Of a DNA stretch of 64,000 bases, positions 55,465 through 64,000 are shown one piece after another. How positions within the stretch are numbered: position 1 is the stretch's first letter; every line of letters begins with the position of its first letter. Under the pieces are notes generated by a model. That model made no database searches and was not told the origin of the DNA. It worked only from the letters and a program-made list of their open reading frames with translations. The stretch comes from Dermanyssus gallinae (lineage: Eukaryota > Arthropoda > Arachnida > Mesostigmata > Dermanyssidae): NCBI GenBank assembly GCA_003439945.1, contig QVRM01002806.1:1355001-1419000 (forward strand), in the 5' to 3' direction. Position numbers and translations under genes: made by a program.

Positions 55465-58130
55465 ATATTTAAGCGGATCTAGCCACAGTAGCTTAGTTGC
55501 TTGTCCCACGGCCTCAACAATGGAAGCGTCATAGCCTCCACACACTGCGCGAAACAATAGTTATCTCAAAGCTGGGTCAATCTACTGTTGTTTGCGCATA
55601 CAGTGCTTAGAACCCCATCCCGAAAGCGGAACAATCTCACTTGGGCTACATTCATCAGAGACAGAATCGAGGACCGCAGATCAGGCCGTGAGCCCCCATC
55701 CGAATCGGTCCCAAGGGCGCATCGGAACAAGCAACGTAACGACGATGAAGCTGCCGCCAGGCGAGCAACTAAGCTGCTAGGCGAAGGTGACATCGGAGGC
55801 GCCGCGAGAGCTTTGCTTTCTGTGGGGAGCCCGGTCTGCGCAGCCGATGCGTACACGGAAATGACTTCGAAACATCCTAGAGAACCGGCCGACCTCGACC
55901 TGCTTCCAAGACCACCGTACGCCGATCCACCTATCACCAGTGCAGAACTGCTCCGCGAGGCTGTGTGGACCTTTCCGGCGGGGTCCACTGCAGGTATGGA
56001 CGGCTTGCGGCCGCGCCATCTCAGAGACCTCCTTGCCACAACTAACGCAAATATTGCCAGCCGTTTACTGCGTGACCTAGGAAAAGTGGTGGACATCATC
56101 AGAAGTGGCACAGTTCCTGAGGCCATCCGCCCTATTCTTTTTGGGGGACGCCTCATCGCAATAAAAAAGCCGAGTGGGTCGCTTCGCTCAATCGTCATCT
56201 TCTCAGTTTTCCGCAGAATTGCGGCAAAGATCACGGTGAAACTAGGAGCAGATTTGGTGCGCGAGAAGCTTGGAGCTCACCAGCTTGGCTTCAATACGCC
56301 CAACGGCATCGAAGCCGCAGTCCACACTACAAGAGCTTTCGTCGCCAGCGCACCCAACAATTTCGTAGTCGCCAAACTCGATTTCAAGAACGCCTTTAAC
56401 CAGATCCGTCGTGACCACGTACTGAATACAGTTCTAGTCGATTAGCCAGAGGCGGCCCCCCTGGTTGACCAAGCCTACAGATCCAGGTCGGAGCTTTCAC
56501 TTGATGATAAGACGATTTTCTCATGCAGCGGCGTACAGCAGGGAGACCCCCTTGGTCCGCCACTGTTTTGCTTAGCCATTAAGGAACTGGTCGACTCTAT
56601 CCAGTCTCCCTTAAACCTCTGGTACCTAGACGACGGCACTATTGGAGGAGAAGCACCTGTAGTACTAGCAGACCTCAAGAAAGTTGCTGACTTCGGACTG
56701 AAGAGCGGGCTTGAGCTCAACTCCGAGAAGTGCGAGCTTATCTACAAAGGTCACCCTAACCTAGCCGCCTTGGAGGCTCTTTTTCCCGGGTGCAAACTCG
56801 TCGAGGCAGCAGACATGACGCTCCTGGGGTCCTCAGTGGGGTCTGCCGCCATTCGTACGGAACTCGCAGGTAGGATAGAGAGCCTCCGCTCCCGTCTAAC
56901 CCGGCTAAACCTGCCCAGTCCCCACAGCGCGTATCACCTATTGAAATCGTCCCTGGGCTCAGCAAGAATCGTCCATATCCTCCGCAGCACGGACGTCGGA
57001 CCAAACCAAGATCTTCTTCGGGACCTGGACGAAAGCCTAAGGATCAGCCTTAGTGACCTTTTTAATCTTACTCTGGCCGACAACAACTGGGCTCAAGCTA
57101 CTCTCCCCCTTAGATTCGGAGGCTTGGGGATTCGTTCTACAGCAGACCTAGCAGCGAGCTGCCACGCTTCATCATTACACGCCTCAGAGAGCACTGTTCG
57201 GCACATCAGCCCACCCATGGCCCTGCAGGCTTTCCAGGACACCAAAGAAGTTGCGGATACGAAGTTCAAGAACCTCGCAGGCCTACTCCCGGAGACAAAC
57301 AAACACCTGCAGAGGTCCTATGATGACCTCATCGTCTAAAGAAGTACCAGCGCTTGCTCTCTGACGCACTAACCACGGCAGACAAAGCCCGACTACGTGC
57401 GGTCGTCCAGAAAGGAGCTAGCAAATGGCTCCAAGCCATCCCCTCCTCAAACCTAGGCACTTTACTAGATCACGAAAGCTTTCGTCTGTGCATTGGTTTG
57501 AGGTTGGGGACAAGGCTAACCGAGGAACACCGGTGTCCGTGTGGAACACAGGTAGACATCTGGGGGACTCACGGGTTGTCCTGCAGTAGAAGCGAAGGAC
57601 GCCAAAGCCGTCATAGCGAGGTTAATGAGATTACAGCCAGGGCTGTACCGTGCATCCGAGAGCTGCCGGCCTCCTGAGAAGCGATGGAAAGAGACCAGAC
57701 GGTCTCACCCTTATCCCCTCTGAAAGGGGAAAGGGGCTTGTTTGGGATGCGACTATCACCGACACGCTCGCCCCGTCGAACCTGGAGGCCAGTGCATCTT
57801 CCGCTGGCTCCGCAGCACGCAAAGCTGAGCGTCTAAAGACCAACAAATATGCCCAGCTCGCCAACGAGTTCATTTTCGTGCCGCTAGTATTCGAGACACT
57901 CGGGGGGCCCGGCCCTGAGGCATGGTCGCTTTTACAGAAGATTGGCAAACAAATTGAACTGGCGACAGGGGAAAAAAGAGCACTTGAGTTTCTACTTCAG
58001 CGACTATCGCTGGCAGTTCAACGCGGCAATGCGGCAGCAATAATGGGCACAATGAGAGGCTGCCTCGAGGATAAGCTCGACTGGTAGCGCTCCCCACAAG
58101 CCCTAGTGTTGATAGTTAATTACATCTTGC
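55465..58130 (+). mobile_element. RLE-type LINE 2
   Basis: Plus-strand element of the same superfamily as LINE 1 but a different family (protein words similar, not identical). Coding text is traceable from about 55564 to TAG at 58085-58087. It is longer at the 5' side than LINE 1, reaching N-terminal sequence before the RT. A related but much-deleted copy lies at 61.3-61.9 kb. The precise ends are not visible. Confidence 0.85.
55564..58087 (+). pseudogene. RT plus PDDEXK endonuclease, one stop and two frameshifts
   Basis: Frame 1 runs from about 55564 (SWVNLLLFAHTVL) through a pre-RT region and RT (LIAIKKPSGSLRSIV, LGAHQLGFNTPNGIEAAVH, VVAKLDFKNAFNQIRRDHV). A TAG at 56443 interrupts, then the same frame continues with GVQQGDPLGPPLFCLAIKE, LWYLDDGTIGG (catalytic aspartates intact), LNSEKCEL and LPLRFGGLGIRST. 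A frameshift near 57336 is followed by KKYQRLLSDALTTADKARL and the zinc motif CPCGTQVDIWGTHGLSC. A second near 57665 is followed by GKRPDGLT...VWDATITD, the nuclease core, and a C-terminal domain ending RGCLEDKLDW. Only three lesions in about 840 codons, so the copy is fairly young. No ATG start is seen; the 5' end may be missing. Confidence 0.9.
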
Positions 58131-58889
58131 TGTAACTCTAAAATGTCATCTTAATACATTTTTTGAGTTATCTCAAAAAATATTGCTTGGGCTAGTTGTC
58201 TTTACTTTTCCTTTCTAGTCGCCTGATTCGGAATAAACCTTGACGTTATAGAGCCCTAGTGTCTCCATAGCTATTAATAGGAAATTGTACTTGTCCTCGA
58301 GATTTGCGTATTGAGGTTTCTCTCTCTCTCAGCATGCTCCGCTACCCAGCTCATGTTTAGAGAGAGCAATAACCTTAGGAGGAGGCCGCGGTGCAAGACA
58401 CTCCAACATCTCTTGCCATGCGACCACACAGATGGTCATGCCGTCAAGTCTGTTGTCGTTACTTAGTCTGAGGCCTCGGGGCGTCTAGTGTTGCAGGTTC
58501 TTGCAACATCATTCTTCCTATAATTATGCCTTAGAACTCTAGCTGAGCTCCTTAGACAACTAAGTGGGTGCAAGCCGTCAGTATCATCACCTTATCACCG
58601 CATGTTCCACAAAAGGGGTAGGGGGGCAGGCTCTTCTACTAAGGCCCCTATTCCTTGTATATTCACATATATTGTATTGTATGTATTTTTATCAGTCATG
58701 CAGGAGTAATAATAGGGCAACTGTGGATGACTTGTCTACAACTGTAGGCTTCCAATCCACTAACAATCAGTCGTCTCTATCCCCCACCGACCAGGAACTC
58801 CCTACGCAAACAGTTCAAACAATCGGGGGGTGGAAGGGGTACTAACTCATGGTTGGCTTCTTCTCCGGAGACCCGGAGGGTACATCACT
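58131..58889. other. no gene recognised
   Basis: Starts with the probable 3' untranslated region of LINE 2. A frame at 58564-58845 has no ATG and no domain. Confidence 0.4.
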
Positions 58890-59088
58890 ACTACTACTAC
58901 TACTAAAGTAAAGTTTTCGGGCTGACCCCTAGCCAAGATTTAACGTCTACGGAACTGTTTTTTCACATTGCTTCATAGACGGACCCTCATAAATACAAAT
59001 GTGCAACGGTGGGGCTCGAACCCGCTCACCTATGTGTCTCCTCCGGTTGCGAGGCGCAAACTTAATCTACCACGCCACCGAGCTCGAC
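58890..59088 (-). mobile_element. tRNA-derived SINE with (TAG)n tail
   Basis: On the minus strand a tRNA-like head contains an A-box-like TGGCGTGGTAGA (about 59066-59077) and B-box GGTTCGAGCCCC (about 59010-59023). Acceptor arms do not pair. A ~110-base body with CCGTAGACGTTAAATC follows, then TTTACTTTAGTAGTAG... as a (TAG)n tail at 58888-58905. The DNA just 5' of the head is another TTTAGTAG...AGT run (59087-59108), as if the element landed behind another (TAG)-tailed copy. Confidence 0.72.
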
Positions 59089-59108
59089 ACTACTACTACT
59101 ACTACTAA

Positions 59109-60030
59109 ATTAATTCCAAGTGCTATTACTGCAACTTCAAACAACTACAGTAGCAGACAAAGAAGAACTTGCCTCGTAGGTAGGCGATTGCGCAGCCGCC
59201 GCTCACGCCGCATGCAAAGCGATGTGGCTGGGCTACCTACACCAGCGTCAGTAGGCAGCCGGGGGGTTAATGCTGTGCACGTTCGTTTCGCAGTCGGTTA
59301 CACTAGCCACGCACGGGACGGGGTCGCATTGCACACAAGCCTCACTTTCCGGTACGCCTCCGTCCCGCAATGTGCACCCGCAACGTTGTCGCCCAACGGA
59401 TGTGCGCGAAAAAGTAGCGCTCTGATGTGTGCGTATGCAAGCCATGCTTTGTCATGCTGTGAGGTCATTATCATAGCTGTTGTTGCTGCGGCTGCTGCTG
59501 TTGTTGTTGTTGCTGCTACTGCTGTTGTTGTTAATGTTGTTTCTGTTGTTGTTGTTGCTGCTGCTGCTTCTGTCACCGGCTTGTGAACTAGCCGCTTGTT
59601 TGAGCAACGACCGCTTGGCAAAACGACGATCGTGAGCTTGCTCAAAATACCTGCTAGAAGTTCTCGGCGTCTCAGCGCCATCTTAGAATGCCGGGTCGGT
59701 TTAGTACCAAGCCCTTTCTTTTCTTTGGCGAAGTCGATGCAAAAGAGAAGACGATGCCTTTGAGGAAAGAAACAAGACAGGCCGATGTTACCCGCCTACA
59801 AACTCCACCCTAATCATGACACATTTGGAAATGTATACCGACCTCGGGGATGAAGGACAAAGACTGGTTTTCCAACGTAGTGTACTTTACTTGGGATTTG
59901 GAAATATATATATACCAGGGTAATGTTCTAGCTAATGATGGGTTTGCACATCGTGGAAGGAAAACACAAGTGTATGCACAAATCAAAAGTGCATACGCGA
60001 TAAAGCAACAGATTTGACTGTAATTAACAC
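59109..60030. other. no gene recognised; GC-rich with (TTG/CTG)n
   Basis: Bases 59473-59572 are mostly TTG/CTG triplets. Open frames on both strands translate this repeat and have no domain. Confidence 0.45.
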
Positions 60031-60105
60031 AATACAAGTTTAAAACTTTATAACCAACCTAATACAAGTTTAAAACTTTATAACCAACCTAATACAAGTT
60101 TAATA
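60031..60105. repeat. 30-bp tandem repeat, 2.5 copies
   Basis: Two identical units at 60031-60060 and 60061-60090 (AATACAAGTTTAAAACTTTA then TAACCAACCT) plus a partial third. Confidence 0.97.
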
Positions 60106-60119
60106 CCTATACAGTAAAA

Positions 60120-60860
60120 TAAAGTTGCAACAAGTCACTCGGAGTCACTTGTTTCTTCGTTCTCCAGCAGTAAGAGAAGATGTCATTTAAAAACAGCGGC
60201 CCGGCTTTGATTTCGATGCGCCAATGGCAGCTCGTTCCAGACCGTGAGCAGCATGTAGGCCAGGGAGTGCCGAAGAAGAGCGAGTCTGAACCCTGGCACT
60301 CTGAGTTGATCCCTGTAGCGCTCCGACTGTACTGGAGTAAGGACGAAGTCAAGAACACAATCTGAAGGGATTCCATTGTTTTGCACCTTACAGGCTAGCA
60401 CGGCTAACTTTAAACGTGTCAAGTGCTGATCAAACTTAAGAAGCCCACGCCTGGTGTACCATCGAGTCACACTCGCGCGACGAGGAAGACCTATTATGGC
60501 TCTAACCGCCTTCTTCAAGTCTTGACTCTTCTCAAACGCACGAGTGAGGCCACCACGGCGTAGCAGACCCTGACACTTGATCTCACTTGACTGTCCCATT
60601 TCATATGCTCGTGTAGCACAATGCCAAGACATTTTGCCTCTGAGCTGAGAGGGATAGCAAAACCGCCTTCTTGGAGGGAGATATTACCAGTTTTGAACTT
60701 CTGTCTCGATGCCCGTTGTGGAGTGTGGTAAAGAGCGAGTGTCGTCTTTGTCGGGTTAACGACAAGACCAAATCTTTTAAATAAAGACCGTTCAACGGAT
60801 CTGCTCTATCGCATCGTTTGGCGTGATTTAAATCATATCAGCGCCCGCAGAGTTGTACAG
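60120..60860 (-). pseudogene. LINE ORF2 RT end and C-terminal domain (L2/Jockey-like)
   Basis: On the minus strand: QLYNSAGADMI at about 60855 (YADD region, lost), FKRFGLVVNPTKTTLALYH (LxxNxxKT motif) at about 60770, AKCLGIVLHEHMKWDSQV, then FEKSQDLKKAVRAIIGLPRR, GLLKFDQHLTRLKLAVLACK and LLTVWNELPLAHRNQS...FK. This is the order seen at the C-terminus of L2/Jockey-like ORF2 proteins, where WNxLP and FK precede the end. The longest open frame is 60632-60183. Frameshifts occur near 60640. Upstream RT and endonuclease are not found, although an unassigned frame at 61077-60838 adjoins. Confidence 0.75.
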
Positions 60861-61214
60861 TTGCCTGTGTTTTATAAATAAAAGGATCAATGTCTATAAT
60901 TTTATTCTCCCATTCAAACGCGTATTCGTCAAAAGCGATCGTTCTTGATGGAGCGTGCATCTGTTGCAGGTCTTCAACGAATAATGGCGACGACACCAGC
61001 AAATAGACTGCTTTGTTAAGGCTAGTGCGGCGGACTTTTAGTGCCTTCTTTAGAAAACCTTGGTTTAACTTGGCCAAGAGCTCTAAATGTTAACGTCTAC
61101 AGGTGAGTTCATATGACATTGACAATATAGAAAGCATAGGTGTAGGCCGCTGACCCTCAGCGGTATATGGTTTATCATCTATTCTCAGTGAGCGTTGCTT
61201 AAAGAAAATTCAAA
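60861..61214. other. no gene recognised
   Basis: An ATG-started minus frame (61077-60838) of 79 codons shows no domain. It may be further LINE sequence. Confidence 0.35.
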
Positions 61215-61308
61215 CACCGTCAGGGATCGAACCGGCGATAAACCAGTAGATGACAACCATGACTAGCGAACTAGTCCCCTAGACCACGCTGCCACTCGTC
61301 CGACAAGG
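61215..61308 (-). repeat. tRNA-like sequence (SINE head or tRNA pseudogene)
   Basis: On the minus strand GTCGGACGAGTGGCAGCGTG and later a B-box GGTTCGATCCC (61221-61233) give a serine/leucine-like outline with a long variable arm. The T-stem does not pair well. No anticodon can be assigned. Confidence 0.45.
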
Positions 61309-61339
61309 CAACCTCGTCAAGACAGCTGGGGCCGGCTTG

Positions 61340-61900
61340 TAGGGTCAGACTTGCGTCCTTGCTTCAGATAGCACTGTCTGACACAGCAGCCCGCCGGTGG
61401 CCCTGCAAACTTTCCAGGACGCCAAATAGCTTACCAACACTCGAGTCGAGGACCTTGTGGGCTTACTCCCTGAAGGAACCAAAATTCATTAGGGGTCCTA
61501 CACTGACTTCATTGTCTCCAAGAGGTACCATCGCTTACTTTCTGACGCACTTACTATGGAAGAGAAAGCCCGACTGCGTGAGGTTGTAAACGATTGAAGG
61601 ATCCACGGGCTCTCCTGCAGCAAAAACGAACAACGGGAAAGCCGTCACAGTGTAAGTAAACAGTATGGAACAGGAAGTAAACAAGATGATCGCTAAAGCA
61701 TTCAGGTCAGCTCTAAAGCGATGCATTCGAGAGTCAGTCGGCTTCCTAAGAAGCCACAGAAAGGGACCGGAGGTCTCATACTTATTCACTGGCGGTCCAG
61801 CGCGGCAATGCGGCAGCACCAATGGGCTCAATGAGGGGCTGCCGCAGGGAGCAAATAAACATATAGCGCTCCGCATAAAATGCGACATAGTCGTTAAGAA
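61340..61900 (+). pseudogene. deleted relic of RLE-type LINE 2 family
   Basis: Nucleotide text follows LINE 2 in order with gaps: GCCCTGCAAACTTTCCAGGA (as at about 57221), SKRYHRLLSDALT-like codons (as 57340-57365), CACGGGCTCTCCTGCAGC (zinc motif HGLSC), then the C-terminal end (GCGCGGCAATGCGGCAGCA, as at about 58020) and the shared TAGCGCTCC after the stop. Several internal deletions remove most of the nuclease. Confidence 0.82.
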
Positions 61901-62349
61901 AATAACTCGCGAAAATTAAGTTCTTTTTTTTGCCTTCACGCCAAATACTTTAAAATTATAACCCTACGACAATTCACTGCGCTCAAATATAACACATTTG
62001 GGCAATGCGAATCGTATATGCGGAGTAATTAAGATTTTTCCGAGAGCATGTCGAGATTGAGCGCACTTAAAGCACAGGAGAGGCTTTAGTGTGGTCCCAC
62101 TTCACTGCATCTATTTGATTGGGGAACACAAGACCTGTTCCGAGGCGTAACCCACATGAATCCGAACAGTGTCGTCATTTGATAAGATGCCTAAGAGGGT
62201 GCTGGGGAGAGCCTGTTACTAAGCACCGGCGCCTTTTGCGGAAACCGCTTTCCAAGCGGCCTTTCTTGAAAAGGCTGTCACCGAGTATACAACCGGACAG
62301 GGAGGCCAATCTCTCGGATAGGGCCGACAAAGTAAGATTGTAAACTCAT
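61901..62349. other. no gene recognised
   Basis: Short spacer. A 74-codon plus frame at 62119 has no domain. Confidence 0.35.
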
Positions 62350-62880
62350 TCACCTATGGCAAAACCAGTTAACGCGGCAGCGTCAGACATCCCCAGTCTC
62401 TTACGGATATAGAAAGCAGAGCCTGCAAGCCTGCCTCGGGTGAAACGCGTACGTTAAGGAGCACTTTCAGTGTCTTCAAGGTCCACTCATTAAAGGCTCG
62501 ATGATCCTCAGTCAAATCGAAGCACCTGTCCCTTCGACCAAGTAAGTAATCCGAAACGCGGAAAAGCTTGATTTTAGTAGGTATATTCCGCAATAAAATC
62601 CCAGCTATATAGGACGACTGGCGGCTAACTCAAGCTTCTATCTGTGCGTCCAATGCCCTAGACAACCCTTCTGGGCAAAGCGGAACTCCAAGGAGCTCAA
62701 GGTCGCTCTCCTGGACGACCTTGCAACCGGGGCGAAGATGGGATAGCTCCGGGAGGGTAATGTACGCGGGGTCCTTGACCGTGTATGGGAAAGTTATTTA
62801 GCTTGCTAACCTCCAGCAGTAAAGCCATTAACAGCTATTGTGCTTTGACGATCGTCTTGAGTGTGGCCGCGACTGGTCAG
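62350..62880 (-). pseudogene. relic of RLE-type LINE, minus strand
   Basis: The words LRPGCKVVQESDLELLGVPL (about 62730) match LPGCRVVDKADLELLGVPL of LINE 1. Further on, LLNVRVSPEAGLQALLSISV matches the thumb region (LNLQLTAVARDQVMLPISL). The RT palm and nuclease are not recognised. Confidence 0.75.
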
Positions 62881-63507
62881 GACTAATACCCTAGAGTACC
62901 TAAGCCAGGACAGACCAGATAATATCAATACTGCCCTGCGGCGTCGCCATCTTAACCCTATGCTTCCGAGCCCTCCGGGCAAAGGGCCACGGTTAGTTAC
63001 TCTAATATATCTGGCAGACTTGCACCGAGAAAGGCGCCGAGGTCTGTGCAGAAGAAAGTATGGAGCGCTTCCCTGGGTCGAGGAGATTTTTTGCCAGACT
63101 TACGAAAGTAGGCTATTCGCGGGCAAGTGAGGGAGGCCTCTGTCAGCAAAATTACCCGCCCTCAAGCAGTTCAAGTGGCTGGTCTGGTTCAAGGATCTGG
63201 TGAGCTTAAAATTTATGAACGCTGACGCTGATGGTTGGCGGTCTAACGTTGGAGTCTAAATTAAACCGCCTGGGCGGCTCTTAGATAATAACCTTGAAGG
63301 TGCTGGGAGACCCCGACAATATCGCACCTTGAGTTTCCCTAATTGGTGCTGCTCACTGGAACTGCACTCCTCACCTGCGTGAGGTCACCACAAAAAAGCC
63401 ATCTTCAGGGTGAGTCTTCGGCTATCCGTCGTTTCCGGCTTCATTGAGTGAACGCTTTCTGCGTTTGGTGCCGGAGGCCGTATTGCTTCTAGGGGAAACG
63501 TCTAACG

Positions 63508-63510
<3 letters not shown>
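62881..63510. other. no gene recognised
   Basis: G+C-moderate DNA with one 89-codon plus frame (from 62861) without a domain. It may be more LINE sequence. Confidence 0.35.
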
Positions 63511-63599
<89 letters not shown>

Positions 63600-63624
63600 C
63601 ATATATATATATATATATATATAT
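63511..63624. repeat. (TA)n array with GTA/ACA interruptions
   Basis: Three long TA runs separated by TGTATATACA-type words, themselves palindromic. Confidence 0.95.
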
Positions 63625-64000
63625 GGAACAGATTATTAATGCTGTACCCGATTAATCATTATATCCAATAACCCAAAATAGCAGGGTTCTTATTACATTC
63701 TCTATTACGGAAATACTATATGCGTCTTTTCTGACTCCTCACGTACAGAGAGATAAAGCCCCGGCGAGTTCACGTATCATTGTCCACGTGAAAAAGTGGA
63801 GATTCTCTGTGACGGATGGAACTACTGCAAGGATCAGTCTATCATCTCTTTTATGTGCAGCACGTGTGAACCCAGGTGTACTGCATGATTTTCAACTGAC
63901 ATGCGTCCATACAGAGCCGAACTCTCAGGCAACTCTGTATTGTGTTCTAAATAGGAAATATCTACTTTCCAGACTAATCTAATACACGTGTTTCTTCTGC
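63625..64000. other. no gene recognised
   Basis: AT-rich end of the window. Confidence 0.4.

Noticed and set aside
59009..59085. Functional tRNA gene on the minus strand
   Set aside because: Acceptor arms do not pair, and a body with (TAG)n tail follows.
59298..59681. Threonine/alanine-rich frame
   Set aside because: Translation of the (TTG/CTG)n run at 59473-59572.

Overview
The window is eukaryotic nuclear DNA, almost certainly from an arthropod (a mite or tick is my guess, not shown). It has no bacterial gene organisation. It is full of (TA)n, (ATT)n and other microsatellites, and it carries tRNA-headed SINEs, mariner/Tc1 transposons, PHD-esterase CR1-type LINEs and LINEs with a restriction-like endonuclease. 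No conserved host housekeeping gene was recognised. Most of the recognisable coding capacity belongs to transposable elements in all states of decay.

Layout. 1-6 kb: GC-rich DNA with triplet repeats and a weak two-exon gene candidate behind a TATA box. 6-20 kb: AT-rich DNA with a 227-codon unassigned ORF, two relics of RLE-type LINEs (8.7 and 14.1 kb), a short retroelement whose 5' end is 28S rRNA sequence (11.4-11.8 kb), and two further LINE relics (18.5-20.2 kb). 20.3-21.9 kb: an intact Tc1-family transposon with 201-bp inverted repeats, sitting in a (TA)n tract. 22-27 kb: mostly anonymous DNA with a 46-bp perfect palindrome. 27.4-30 kb: a LINE 3' end, a tRNA-derived SINE, then two same-strand small ORFs that look like related secreted peptide precursors. 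30-35 kb: two LINE relics (RT on minus, gag-like ORF1 on plus). 35.9-44.6 kb: a CR1 cluster with a decayed element (B) that contains the second copy of the 28S-headed retroelement, a nearly full-length element (A) with PHD/esterase ORF1 and EN-RT ORF2, and two 3' fragments. 45.9-49.9 kb: a head-to-head foldback element and an internally deleted mariner, both in TA-rich sites. 50-53 kb: a purine-rich tract, a GC-rich island and 44-bp tandem repeats. 53.1-58.1 kb: two RLE-type LINEs arranged 5'-to-5' around 150 bp of (ATT)n. 58.9-63 kb: a SINE with a (TAG)n tail and more LINE relics. The window ends in a (TA)n array.

The most interesting signal is the pair of ~360-bp elements at 11449-11812 and 36264-36622. 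Both start with the stretch of 28S rRNA that lies just upstream of the R2 insertion site, both then form a stem whose two halves have changed together, and one copy sits inside a CR1 ORF2 with a 7-bp target duplication. This is what a short R2-derived or 28S-headed retroelement would look like after moving away from rDNA. The second is the pair of small putative secreted peptides at 28.5 and 29.5 kb.
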